Made by a program: the position numbers and the translations under genes
Notes under the pieces: model-generated
What the model was told of the DNA's origin: nothing
Seen by the model: only the letters and a program-made list of their open reading frames with translations
Databases searched by the model: none
NCBI GenBank assembly: GCA_016839745.1
Contig: JAEOTS010000152.1
Span: 1-64,000 of the forward strand
Reading direction: 5' to 3'
Source of the DNA: Promethearchaeota archaeon
Lineage (GTDB): Archaea; Asgardarchaeota; Lokiarchaeia; Sigyniarchaeales; SOKP01
Length of the DNA stretch: 64,000 nucleotides
Part shown: positions 18,477-28,583 of the stretch, in pieces
Position numbering within the stretch: the stretch's first letter is position 1
How the letters are laid out: every line of letters begins with the position of its first letter

Positions 18477-18566
18477 ATGAAAATAAAATAAAATCAAAAA
18501 GAATTTTTATTATGCTTTTTTTTTAATTTTTTAATTTATTTATCAAGGTTGTAAGCTGTACTGAAA

Positions 18567-19739
18567 TTATTGCATATCGACAAATTTTCCAGATTTAAGC
18601 ATTTCACATGGTTTTAGATAAGATTTCCCCAATTTCTCCGAATATTCTTCTAATACATTGCTAAGCTCTTTGTAGTTAGTTGTTGCATATTGCATTGGAC
18701 CTGGAAAGTTCATACCTGCTTGAATGGCTTCATCTATAACCTTCCAGCTCTTTACAACGCCTTCTTCCAAAATCCTACAACCTTCATTGGCAGTAATTGC
18801 AATGAAAACCCGACGATCAACTAATCCCGCTTTTTTAGATAAATCAGGCTGAGGCCGCCCTTTTGACCAATCATAATATCCTTTTCCAGTTTTTTTTCCC
18901 AAAGTACCTTTATTATAATGCATTGTTAAAACTTTCCCTGGCTTGAAATCAGCGGATATTTTCTCAGCATAATATAAACCGGCGTTAAATGCTATATCTC
19001 TACCAGTAAAATCGGCTAAAGTCAATGAAGTCATAGGAGCGTTTGGATTAGACAAATCAGCATCAACCTGTTCCCAAGGTATTTCGTTCTCGTATGCTAG
19101 ATCCACAATATAATTAGTATATATGCTACTCGGTGCTAATACCCTATTTACAATGAATCCAGGGCGATCTTTTAAAACTCGCGCAACATATCTCTCTCCT
19201 CTAAGACAAGGTAATGTCTTAGCAACTTTCACACCAATATCCATCGCTTCTTCTGAGGCTTTATCTCCTTTTATCACTTCTATCAAGCGCATTAAGGGGG
19301 CAGGATTAAAGAAATGCATTCCAATTACATTTTCAGGTTTATCACAAACTTGAGCAATTTCTGTTATGCTAATAGAAGACGTATTCGAAGCAAATATACA
19401 ATGCTCAGGTGAATTATCAATTACCTCCTTACATAATTGCTGTTTAATATCGGGTTTCTCTAATACCGCTTCTATAACAAGATCAGCATTTTTCACCGCA
19501 TTGCTTAAGTTTTTATTCACTTTTAATTTTTCCATTATTGTTGCCGCAGTTGCACCTTTAGGTAATTTTCCTTTTTCCTCTAACTTCTCAAAACCAGTCC
19601 TATTGTACTCTAGGCCCTTCTGGATAATTTCATCGCTCACATCCACCGCAGTAACGCTATAACCTGCCATTAAACATACTTGGGCAATTCCTTTTCCCAT
19701 ATCTCCAAAGCCAAGCATTACAATATTTTTTACTTCCAC
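18567..19739 (-). CDS. 3-hydroxyacyl-CoA dehydrogenase
   Basis: VMLGFGDMGKGIAQVCLMAGYSVTAVD; FASNTSSISITEIA; GMHFFNPAPLMRLIEVI; DRPGFIVNRVLAP. Confidence 0.95.
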   Translation of the reverse strand: MEVKNIVMLGFGDMGKGIAQVCLMAGYSVTAVDVSDEIIQKGLEYNRTGFEKLEEKGKLPKGATAATIMEKLKVNKNLSNAVKNADLVIEAVLEKPDIKQQLCKEVIDNSPEHCIFASNTSSISITEIAQVCDKPENVIGMHFFNPAPLMRLIEVIKGDKASEEAMDIGVKVAKTLPCLRGERYVARVLKDRPGFIVNRVLAPSSIYTNYIVDLAYENEIPWEQVDADLSNPNAPMTSLTLADFTGRDIAFNAGLYYAEKISADFKPGKVLTMHYNKGTLGKKTGKGYYDWSKGRPQPDLSKKAGLVDRRVFIAITANEGCRILEEGVVKSWKVIDEAIQAGMNFPGPMQYATTNYKELSNVLEEYSEKLGKSYLKPCEMLKSGKFVDMQ

Positions 19740-19944
19740 ATTATATCACTCTCTTTTATTAATTTTTATGTGATGTTTAATAAATAGACAGCACTCATTA
19801 AAAATGTTTTTTAAAATAGCTTTTCTAAAAAAGACTAGCTGTTACACGGCTAAATAGTAAAATTTCAAATTTCTATATTTTAGGAAAAATTTAAAAGAAA
19901 TAATATACAATGTAGATTTAAAAAATTAATGGTGAAAAGTAAAG

Positions 19945-21222
19945 GTGAAAAATAAAGAAGTATGGTTAATTGATTACGCACGCACTGCATTCTCACGATC
20001 TCGACCTACTCAACCTGAAAGTGATGTATTTAGTGAACTTAGAGGAGATGAGCTATTAGCTCAACTTTTAATACATATGTTTGATAAAAGATTAGTAGGT
20101 AAAGGAATCGAAAGAAAAGATATTGACGAATGTTCTGTGGGATGTGCTGCAGGGGTATTAGAAAATTGGACTTATGGAGGTCGTATGCCCCTTTTCATGG
20201 CAGGATTCCCATTTACTGTCCCTGCTTTTTTCATTGATAGACAATGTGGTTCAGCAGGCTCAGGGATGCATGTTGGAATCATGGAGATAATGACGGGTAA
20301 TAGTAAAACTATTCTATCTACTGGGTTTGAACATATGACACGAGTATATGGAAAGGGTGCGGATCCTAATATAAAAGTAGCTTATAAGAATAGCATGTAT
20401 TATCGGCCAGATATGGATTTAGCAAATGTCTTTAATATGCTAAATACTGCTCAATTATTATACGAAGAGGAAGTCCCAAAATTTACTAAGGAAGATCTTG
20501 ACAAGTTTGGAGTTAGAAGTCATAACTTAACTATTAATAACCAAGAATCTGGGTGGTTTAAAGGTGAAATAGTTCCGATTGAAGGCCATGCACCCGGTAA
20601 TGTGGAAGAGAAGATGATAATTGATAAGGACATGAATGCTAGGAAGTCCACATTAGAAGCAGTATTAAAATTACCACGATTGACAAAACCCTTTTTCTTA
20701 GAAAAAAATGGTGGAAAAGAAGGTTATATTAAAAGGGAAGGGACAGATAAAGGAGTTATAACTGCAGCAAATTCTTCTCCTTTAAATGCTGGAGCAACTG
20801 CTGCAGTTTTAATGGAAGCAGAAGAAGCCAAGAAGAGGGAAATTGAACCAATGGCACGTATCGTTTCCATAGGCTGGGCAGGGGTAGATCCTCATACCAT
20901 GGGGAGAGGCCCTGTGCCCGCAACACGAAAGGCTTTAGAGTATGCAGGTCTTAAAGCTGAAGATATCGACTTTTGGGAGATTAATGAGGCATTTTGCATA
21001 GTTGCGTTGAATTGCATGGACAAACTTAATATTCCGGAAGAAAAGGTAAACGTTATGGGCGGGTCAACTGCTATCGGGCACCCTTTAGGATCAACAATGG
21101 TCCGCCTTACTGGCACTTTAGCACGAATCTTAAAGGACAATAAAGCAAAATATGGTGTTGCTAATGCCTGTTGTGGTGGAGGACAGGGTGTGGCAACTGT
21201 AATCGAAAATCTTGATAGCTAA
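19945..21222 (+). CDS. Acetyl-CoA C-acyltransferase (thiolase), paralog 1; GTG start
   Basis: DYARTAFSRSRP; FFIDRQCGSAGSGMHVGIMEIMTG; WEINEAFCIVALNCM; NVMGGSTAIGHPLGSTMVRL; NACCGGGQGVATVIE. Confidence 0.95.
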   Translation: MKNKEVWLIDYARTAFSRSRPTQPESDVFSELRGDELLAQLLIHMFDKRLVGKGIERKDIDECSVGCAAGVLENWTYGGRMPLFMAGFPFTVPAFFIDRQCGSAGSGMHVGIMEIMTGNSKTILSTGFEHMTRVYGKGADPNIKVAYKNSMYYRPDMDLANVFNMLNTAQLLYEEEVPKFTKEDLDKFGVRSHNLTINNQESGWFKGEIVPIEGHAPGNVEEKMIIDKDMNARKSTLEAVLKLPRLTKPFFLEKNGGKEGYIKREGTDKGVITAANSSPLNAGATAAVLMEAEEAKKREIEPMARIVSIGWAGVDPHTMGRGPVPATRKALEYAGLKAEDIDFWEINEAFCIVALNCMDKLNIPEEKVNVMGGSTAIGHPLGSTMVRLTGTLARILKDNKAKYGVANACCGGGQGVATVIENLDS

Positions 21223-21283
21223 AACTACTTTAATCAACATAAATTTATTTTTTTTATACCCTTTAGATTTACTTGTCATTCAA

Positions 21284-21316
21284 AATATGAATTAAACAAA
21301 AAAAAGTATAAATATA
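21284..21316 (+). promoter_or_regulatory. Putative promoter with degenerate copy of the AGTATG-N7-CATACT operator
   Basis: AATATGAATTAAACAAAAA shares TATGAATTAAACA with the operator at 32189-32207; followed by TATA-like GTATAAATATA. Confidence 0.35.
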
Positions 21317-21489
21317 CATTAATCATTTAAATCAATAAAATGTAACTCAAGATTAATATAGAATCTTAGAGTAAAGACTAAACTGAGTGAGTACCAATCA
21401 AGAAACCTATTGATGTTCAAGAAGATGAGTTTCAAGACACGCCAGATTTTCATGCTCATTTTAAGATAGATTGGGGAAGGCAAGGAACC

Positions 21490-21927
21490 GTGATATTATG
21501 CTATATAATAATAATTTTAGGTTATTATGGAATTATCGCAAATACTATCCTAATTGATGAGTATGGTAACTGGATTTCTTTTTTAAATATGAATAGGACA
21601 ATATTAATATGGACATATACTTCTTATACTCGTAGTTTTTTTCTAGGAGCAATTTTAGTATTTATAGTATGTTTCATTATGACTTACAAGGAAGATATCC
21701 CCCACTATGGAATTAGAGCATCGATTTGGCTAGTTCCCACGATAGTCTTGGAAGGGTTTATTTTTTATTTTCTTATGTTTGGTTTTAGTTTCGATCCCTT
21801 TATTTTACAATTTGCTCATTTCGAGGGATATCTTAACATTTTAATTTTAATCGGATTAACTCTAAGTGGTTCTTTGATAGGTATGAAATTAAAACAATTG
21901 TCAGTACGAAAAAAAGAAAAATATTAG
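21490..21927 (+). CDS. Small multi-TM membrane protein preceding the Opp/Dpp operon
   Basis: Hydrophobic ORF; an in-frame coding-like extension continues upstream to 21391. Confidence 0.55.
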   Translation: MILCYIIIILGYYGIIANTILIDEYGNWISFLNMNRTILIWTYTSYTRSFFLGAILVFIVCFIMTYKEDIPHYGIRASIWLVPTIVLEGFIFYFLMFGFSFDPFILQFAHFEGYLNILILIGLTLSGSLIGMKLKQLSVRKKEKY

Positions 21928-21961
21928 AATAGAAGGGAATAAATTATATACAGTTTTTTAG

Positions 21962-23044
21962 GTGGAAAAAAGTATGGCTCGTCAAGCTCAGAATATGATT
22001 AAATATATTATCAAGCGGATATTAATAATGTTTCCAATATTAATCATAGTTTTAATAATTACTTTTATTTTATCAAAATCCATGGATGTGTTTCCCGTCA
22101 TTAACCGGATGGCTACGGGCGAAAATTTTGAAACGATACAGAGAATGATTGCAGAGGAAGAAAGAAGAATGGGATATGACAAACCAGTTTTTATTCAGTT
22201 AATTATTTATCTACAGAATTTTTTCACAGGGAATTGGGGTGATTCCTATGTTATTATGCGTGATACACCTGTAATCGAAGTTATAGCTAATGTCTTTCCT
22301 AAAACAATTGAATTAATGATATTTCCGATTGTTATAATTCCTATCCTTGCTGTTAAACTTGGTGTTCTATCTTCAACGAACAAAGATAAACTAAAAGATA
22401 CCTCTATTCGTTTTCTTGCTGTTCTAGGTGCGGGATTTCCAATATTTTTTATAGCTAACCTATTGCAAGTATTTTTTGGTTTTCAACTAAAACAATTTAC
22501 GTATGGTGAAATTAATATACAGATTTTATTCTCAAATACACCTGGAGCTGAATTGTCGGGGGAATATTACACTGGATTTCGACTTATTGATGCTGTTTTA
22601 AATAACGACCCAGTCTTCTTTTTTGATACTATACTCCATTTATTTATTCCAGTAATTTGTATATCATTTGCTTCTCTGGCTGGTATCACTAGACAAACTC
22701 GTTCTAGTATGTTAGATGTTATGGATCAGGATTATATTCGGACAGCCCGAGCTAAGGGAGTTCCGGAAAAAAGGATCAACAACTCACATGCCCTTCGGAA
22801 TGCTTTAATTCCTTCAAGTAATCTCATCATAACCACGATTACAGGGTCACTTTTAGGATCTCTTTTCTTAGAAGCAACTTTTCAGTATTTAGGATTTGGA
22901 TATTACTTTGTTCGCTCTGTATTTTTAGGTGATTATTTACTTATAAATGGATTTTTAGTATGTTCATGTTTAGTTATAATTGGAGGAACCTTAGTTACTG
23001 ATATAATATATACAATTATCGATCCGAGGATAACATATACTTAA
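21962..23044 (+). CDS. Oligopeptide/dipeptide ABC transporter permease (DppB/OppB-like)
   Basis: Permease signature TRSSMLDVMDQDYIRTARAKGVPEKRINNSHALRNALIP. Confidence 0.95.
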   Translation: MEKSMARQAQNMIKYIIKRILIMFPILIIVLIITFILSKSMDVFPVINRMATGENFETIQRMIAEEERRMGYDKPVFIQLIIYLQNFFTGNWGDSYVIMRDTPVIEVIANVFPKTIELMIFPIVIIPILAVKLGVLSSTNKDKLKDTSIRFLAVLGAGFPIFFIANLLQVFFGFQLKQFTYGEINIQILFSNTPGAELSGEYYTGFRLIDAVLNNDPVFFFDTILHLFIPVICISFASLAGITRQTRSSMLDVMDQDYIRTARAKGVPEKRINNSHALRNALIPSSNLIITTITGSLLGSLFLEATFQYLGFGYYFVRSVFLGDYLLINGFLVCSCLVIIGGTLVTDIIYTIIDPRITYT

Positions 23045-23057
23045 TGATCTAAAAATT

Positions 23058-24059
23058 GTGATTTTAATTATGCAAGGTTATAACGAAAAAGAAAAAATTG
23101 AGGAATATTCAAGTAAGAAGATTAATACAAAAATAAGGCGATTAATCAAATTTTATTTTATGCCTGGATGGCGAAATCCAGACTTTTCCGCACAAGAATA
23201 TCAGATTGAAAAAATAAAATCAAAAAGAAGACTATTCCGCCGTCTTATTACTCCCTTAACCTTGCTTGGTTTTTTTTTGGTTTTAATTGTTGCCTTTATA
23301 GCCGTTTATGCTCCCTGGCTTACTGAACTTACTTTAGCGAATGTAACTCCGCCACTATATCCTGGAGAAGCCTCTTTCCAACAGCCATCACCAGAACACC
23401 CATTAGGTACAACAATATTTGGATGGGATATTCTTGGGAGATTGATCTGGGGTGGTAGGACTACTTTACAGGCAGCAGTGTTCCCAGTTGCAATTTCCAT
23501 AGGTGGAGGTGTTATTTTAGGAACAATTTCGGCATATTTTGGAGGTTGGGTTGATTCCATTATGATGCGTATCTGTGATATATTCTTGAGTTTACCAATG
23601 TTGATTATTGTTATAGTTATTGCTCCCTTGATTGGAAAAGATTTATATAATGTTCTACTAATTTACGGTATTCTTTTTATACCCTTTAACATTAGATTTA
23701 TGCGATCTTTAGTATTACAAGTAAAACAAAACGATTATGTTAGAGCTGCAATAAGTAGTGGTGCAGATAAATTTAGGGTTATGTTTAAACATATTTTTCC
23801 TAATACTATCTCTCCCATTATTATATCTTTTTTTGGAGCAATGGGAATTACTGTTATAGGTCTAGCAGGTCTTGCTTTTATAGGTTTGGGAGACCCTGAT
23901 GTTGCTAATTGGGGAGCAGATATTCTATATGCAAGAGGTCATTTTGAAACTCCAGGAGCATCTCTTTGGCCAGGATTATTCATAGGAATTACTGCAATAG
24001 GATTCATATTAATTGGTGATGGATTGAGAGATGCATTAGATCCACGATTACATATATAA
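23058..24059 (+). CDS. Oligopeptide/dipeptide ABC transporter permease (DppC/OppC-like)
   Basis: HPLGTTIFGWDILGRLIWGGRTTLQ; VKQNDYVRAAISSGADKFRVMFKHIFPNTISPIII. Confidence 0.95.
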   Translation: MILIMQGYNEKEKIEEYSSKKINTKIRRLIKFYFMPGWRNPDFSAQEYQIEKIKSKRRLFRRLITPLTLLGFFLVLIVAFIAVYAPWLTELTLANVTPPLYPGEASFQQPSPEHPLGTTIFGWDILGRLIWGGRTTLQAAVFPVAISIGGGVILGTISAYFGGWVDSIMMRICDIFLSLPMLIIVIVIAPLIGKDLYNVLLIYGILFIPFNIRFMRSLVLQVKQNDYVRAAISSGADKFRVMFKHIFPNTISPIIISFFGAMGITVIGLAGLAFIGLGDPDVANWGADILYARGHFETPGASLWPGLFIGITAIGFILIGDGLRDALDPRLHI

Positions 24060-24092
24060 AAAATAAAAACACAATAAAAAAGGAATATTTCT

Positions 24093-27059
24093 ATGGCTTT
24101 TAATTATGGATTTCTACTTGTTGAAGTTGTTGTTATCTTATTAATATTAAGTCTTATGATTGTTTTAATAAATAAATTACTTCCAAACGATCAAAGGATG
24201 CTGACAAACACTAAAAGTCTGGTTTTAAGCTTATTAATAGTCTTTGGAATTATCTTTGGTATTGGGGCTGTTATTGAAAGTGTTGAATATTATTATACAA
24301 TAGTTGGATATTTGAATAACTATTATCTCTTTTTTGCAATAGGAATAAGTATATATTTTCCCCTATACAAAGCCTTTTTGAGAAAATTTGAGAAATCTCA
24401 TTCATCTGAAGATATCAATCTACTTTTTAAAATATACAAAAAAAAAAGTAGAATAATAATTGGTTTAGTTTGGGGTATAGCAGCAATATTTCTCTCGTTT
24501 GATCTATTAGGACTTCAATTGGTATGGGAAGCAAATACACCAGATTATGATATATTATATATTGGGGTTTTCACGGCATTTTTTACCGTTTTTTTTATCA
24601 TAATTCTTACATATTTGATAAATAAAATAAGGCCTATTGAGAAACAAATCCCAAATTTGGAACTTAGAAATTCGTTGATCGCGAGTGGAATAATCTCGTT
24701 TGGTATCTGGTTTATCCAATTTATTATTATTGAAATGTATATCTCTCGATTATTCGGAATAACAATTATAAAACAAGATCTTCGTGTAATAATTGTTGCT
24801 ATCCTAGGTATATTTATTGTGAGCTATTTCAATATGTTAAGAACTAAATTTTTACCGAGAGCAGTTATAAAAAGTAAGAAACAAATTCTAGAAGCAATAA
24901 TGAAAGAGAAGGATAAAACAATACAAATTCAGCAATTCAAAGTAGAGGAATCTATATTAGACGCTCAAGATCCTGATGTCAGTTTTAATGAGGATGAAAA
25001 TGTCGTTTATCTTGCAGAAAGTGTTTCTAACAAAATCTACTTCTTTATATTGAAAAAATTTAGGAACTTACATTTTGTAGATAATAACGCCCATTTAATA
25101 AGAAAAAATGGGAAGATATTTAAGAATATCGTCGTAGGAGTTTTGTGGATCATCGTTTTAGTTATCGTATTCATTAATTTATTACAATTATTATCTAATT
25201 TAAATCCCATTTTTGATATATTTATTCTTAGTGTTCAGTTTGCTTTTTTTATGGTTCTTGTCGACATTTCTATTAATTTTATTTTTACTAAACTTATCCC
25301 TAGTGAGAAACAGATCTCTAAAAAATTTCATAGAGATTCTATTTTCTTTGGTGGTATTATTCTGGTTTGGATTTGGGTGATTCCACTTTTCTTTATTTAT
25401 TATTATTTTTTTACAGGCATCTATCAAACCATCATCACTGATTTTTTCTCTACAATAGTTTTTTTGATTACTATTTTTTTAATAGGAATATATATTACGA
25501 GAAGGCTTTCAAGTAAGAGAGGTTTTGACACATCCCTTAGAAAGGCAGTTGTTATTAATTTATTATGGTTGATTATAAATTTACCACTTAACTTATTCTT
25601 TGTTTATCTTTTTGGTGATAATCTTCTAAACGATATTCTTATTCTAGTTATAGACATCGTTATTGGTTCAGTTATCATTATGAAGCTTTATAATAAAGCG
25701 TTTAAACCATCCTTAAATTTTGTGTTTAGTGTTGAAATTATCACTTTTTTCCTAAGTATAATTATTGTTGAAATCTTGTTAACACTATTTCTAAGAATTT
25801 TACCAAATTATAATTTTAATGTTCAAGATATTCGTGTCCATCTTATTATCGATATATTTGTATTTCTCATTTTTTTTGCCGTTTCTTTAAAAGTTAAGTT
25901 CCGTCCAGAACACTTCGAGGATGAGATGAGAAAAGACCAAAAAATATTAACAACGGTAGCAGAAACACAAGTTCAACCTAGAAAGATTGAAGGAAGAAAA
26001 GTCATTTTGGATGTGAAGGATCTAACGACCTATTTTTACAGTGAAGAAGGAGTTGTACGCGCGGTAGAAGGAGTTTCTTTTAAAATTTATGATGGAGAAA
26101 CTCTTGGGCTTGTAGGAGAAACAGGTTGTGGGAAATCAGTTACTGCTTTATCTATACTTCAGGTCGTCCGACCTCCTGGGAAAATTGAGAGTGGAAAAGT
26201 GATATTTGAAGGTGAAAATTTACTCCAAAAATCTGAAAAGGAAATATTAGCCTATCGCGGAAACAAGATAACAATGATCTTTCAAGATCCTCTTAATTCT
26301 CTAAATCCAGTATTTAAAGTAGGTAGACAGATCTCGGAGGTATTTCTTCTACACATGGAAAATGAACTTCTCGTTGAAGCAGTGAAACATCCTGGCAAAA
26401 ATATGTACAGTATTGCTCGAGAATTGAGTGAGCAATTACTAAGGGAACTTAATATTCCTTCCCCAGAACGGGTTTATGAACTATATCCCCATGAATTAAG
26501 TGGGGGAATGCGCCAAAGAATTCAAGTTGCTATGGGTCTTGCATGTAGTCCTAAATTATTAATAGCAGATGAGCCTACAACTGCGTTGGATGTTACAATC
26601 CAAAATCAAATTCTTCAATTAATGAAGAATCTTCGACAAAAATACAATACATCTATACTTTTTATTACCCATGATCTTGGAATCATATCAAAAATGTGTG
26701 ACAGGGTCGCAGTCATGTATAGTGGATTTATAGTTGAATATGGAGATGTTTATAGGATATTTGAAAGGCCATCCCATCCATATACAAAAGGCCTTATTAC
26801 GTCGATACCCGTTATTGGAAAAAAGAAGGAGGAACTTGAAGTAATTCCGGGTTTAGTGCCAAATTTAATATATCCCCCTTCAGGATGTCGATTTCACCCT
26901 CGTTGTCAATATCGTTTTGAGCCTTGTAATTCTAAAGTACCAAAAAGCATAGAAATTGAACCAGAGTATTTCGTGGCATGCCACCTTTATGATCCTCAAT
27001 ATAAAAGTGAGGCAACCCTTAAATTAAAAGAGTTAGAAAAGAAAAATTTCAGTAATTGA
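24093..27059 (+). CDS. OppD/DppD-like ATPase fused to a large (~600 aa) polytopic membrane domain
   Basis: About 15 hydrophobic segments, then GLVGETGCGKSV (Walker A), HELSGGMRQRIQVAMGLACSPKLLIADEPT (signature/Walker B), C-terminal GCRFHPRCQYRFEPC oligopeptide-ABC motif. Confidence 0.93.
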   Translation: MAFNYGFLLVEVVVILLILSLMIVLINKLLPNDQRMLTNTKSLVLSLLIVFGIIFGIGAVIESVEYYYTIVGYLNNYYLFFAIGISIYFPLYKAFLRKFEKSHSSEDINLLFKIYKKKSRIIIGLVWGIAAIFLSFDLLGLQLVWEANTPDYDILYIGVFTAFFTVFFIIILTYLINKIRPIEKQIPNLELRNSLIASGIISFGIWFIQFIIIEMYISRLFGITIIKQDLRVIIVAILGIFIVSYFNMLRTKFLPRAVIKSKKQILEAIMKEKDKTIQIQQFKVEESILDAQDPDVSFNEDENVVYLAESVSNKIYFFILKKFRNLHFVDNNAHLIRKNGKIFKNIVVGVLWIIVLVIVFINLLQLLSNLNPIFDIFILSVQFAFFMVLVDISINFIFTKLIPSEKQISKKFHRDSIFFGGIILVWIWVIPLFFIYYYFFTGIYQTIITDFFSTIVFLITIFLIGIYITRRLSSKRGFDTSLRKAVVINLLWLIINLPLNLFFVYLFGDNLLNDILILVIDIVIGSVIIMKLYNKAFKPSLNFVFSVEIITFFLSIIIVEILLTLFLRILPNYNFNVQDIRVHLIIDIFVFLIFFAVSLKVKFRPEHFEDEMRKDQKILTTVAETQVQPRKIEGRKVILDVKDLTTYFYSEEGVVRAVEGVSFKIYDGETLGLVGETGCGKSVTALSILQVVRPPGKIESGKVIFEGENLLQKSEKEILAYRGNKITMIFQDPLNSLNPVFKVGRQISEVFLLHMENELLVEAVKHPGKNMYSIARELSEQLLRELNIPSPERVYELYPHELSGGMRQRIQVAMGLACSPKLLIADEPTTALDVTIQNQILQLMKNLRQKYNTSILFITHDLGIISKMCDRVAVMYSGFIVEYGDVYRIFERPSHPYTKGLITSIPVIGKKKEELEVIPGLVPNLIYPPSGCRFHPRCQYRFEPCNSKVPKSIEIEPEYFVACHLYDPQYKSEATLKLKELEKKNFSN

Positions 27060-27107
27060 ATAAAAAAGTATTTTATCATAAACCTTAATGAAAATATAAT
27101 ATAGTGT

Positions 27108-28418
27108 ATGAATATGATTTTTCAATTTAATAATCTTTTTACCATTTTAGAATTAGGAGGAATTATATTTCTTTTTTGTTTAACTTTGGCTATTTCATTT
27201 TTTATCATTAAATGGGATGCTCGATCTCAATTAATTAGAAGAAAATTCCATCTCTATGTAATTTCACCACTTACTTGTATTCTTTTTAGCTTTATTCCTC
27301 TACCAGAATTTATCATAGGAAACTTTTTATCATTATTAATTGTTATATACGTTCTAATAGCAGCGATTACTAGTTTTGTTGTTAAATATATTACATTTAA
27401 AGTTATTGGAGTTGAAAAATATGGTCAAATTAGTAATCTTGAAAGAGGTATAAATCTGTTAAATGTTAAAGATTTAAAAGTATTTTATCCTCTCATTGGA
27501 GGAATATTTAGAAGACAAATAGGTGTCATTAAAGCTGTTAACGGTATATCTTTCAAAATTAAGACAGGTGAAACCCTTGGATTAGTGGGAGAAAGTGGTT
27601 GCGGGAAAACAACAGCAGCTCTGTCGATCCTTGGTTTAGTAAAAAAAACTAACGGAGATATTCGATTTCACGACAAACCTCTCCCTTTCCCTTATTCAAA
27701 TGTTATAAGACAAAAAATCCAAATTGTTTATCAGGATCCAGATGCTTCTTTAAATCCTCGCTTGAAGGTCTTTGATATCATTGCTGAACCTCTTAAAAAC
27801 ATGTTAGGTATTAATAAGAAAGATGAACTACGAAAAAAAGTTTTAGAATTAATGAAAGAGGTAGCATTGAAACGAGAACATATGGATCGTTATCCACATG
27901 AGTTTTCAGGAGGTCAAAAGCAAAGAATTGTTATTGCTCGAGCGCTTGCAACCAATCCAGAACTTATAATTCTTGACGAACCAACATCTGCCCTTGATGT
28001 ATCAGTGCAAGCACAAATTCTTAACTTACTAAAAAAATTACAAAAAAATTATGGTTATGGTTATTTATTCATTACACATAATTTAGCTGCAGTAAATCAT
28101 ATTGCTGATCGAATTGCAGTTATGTATCTTGGTCAAATTGTTGAAATTGGGGATACTGATCAAATTTTTTCAAAACCTACACATCCTTACACCCAAGCGC
28201 TTTTAGCATCAAGATCTGAAGTTGACATGAAAAATAGGGATATAAAATTTATTCTTCATGGTGAAGTTCCAAGTCCTATAGCCCCACCTACGGGATGTAC
28301 CTTTCACCCTCGCTGTTCCTCAGATGTGCGTACTAAGGAATGTGAATTTGATTTACCTCATAAGATAAAAATCGAAAATGGTCATTATATCTGGTGTATA
28401 AATCCCCCGAAACAATAA
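27108..28418 (+). CDS. OppF/DppF-like ATPase with N-terminal transmembrane extension
   Basis: N-terminal hydrophobic helices (aa 1-~100), GLVGESGCGKTT, HEFSGGQKQRIVIARALATNPELIILDEPTSALD, GCTFHPRCSSDVRTKEC. Confidence 0.94.
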   Translation: MNMIFQFNNLFTILELGGIIFLFCLTLAISFFIIKWDARSQLIRRKFHLYVISPLTCILFSFIPLPEFIIGNFLSLLIVIYVLIAAITSFVVKYITFKVIGVEKYGQISNLERGINLLNVKDLKVFYPLIGGIFRRQIGVIKAVNGISFKIKTGETLGLVGESGCGKTTAALSILGLVKKTNGDIRFHDKPLPFPYSNVIRQKIQIVYQDPDASLNPRLKVFDIIAEPLKNMLGINKKDELRKKVLELMKEVALKREHMDRYPHEFSGGQKQRIVIARALATNPELIILDEPTSALDVSVQAQILNLLKKLQKNYGYGYLFITHNLAAVNHIADRIAVMYLGQIVEIGDTDQIFSKPTHPYTQALLASRSEVDMKNRDIKFILHGEVPSPIAPPTGCTFHPRCSSDVRTKECEFDLPHKIKIENGHYIWCINPPKQ

Positions 28419-28469
28419 TTTCTTTGTAAAAGAGCATTTTAATAAGTTATAATTATTAATTATGAAAAG

Positions 28470-28519
28470 TTTAAATACTCTCCAATCGTATGATAATCAA
28501 AGTATGTTTAATTCATACT
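28470..28519 (+). promoter_or_regulatory. Promoter (TTTAAATA TATA box) plus palindromic operator AGTATG-TTTAATT-CATACT
   Basis: TATA at 28470-28477, palindrome at 28501-28519; near-identical copy inverted at 32189-32238. Confidence 0.7.
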
Positions 28520-28583
28520 GTATATTTAAAAAATTTATTCCAATTTGAATTCTATAACATAATTAGTAAAATTAATTAGAGAG

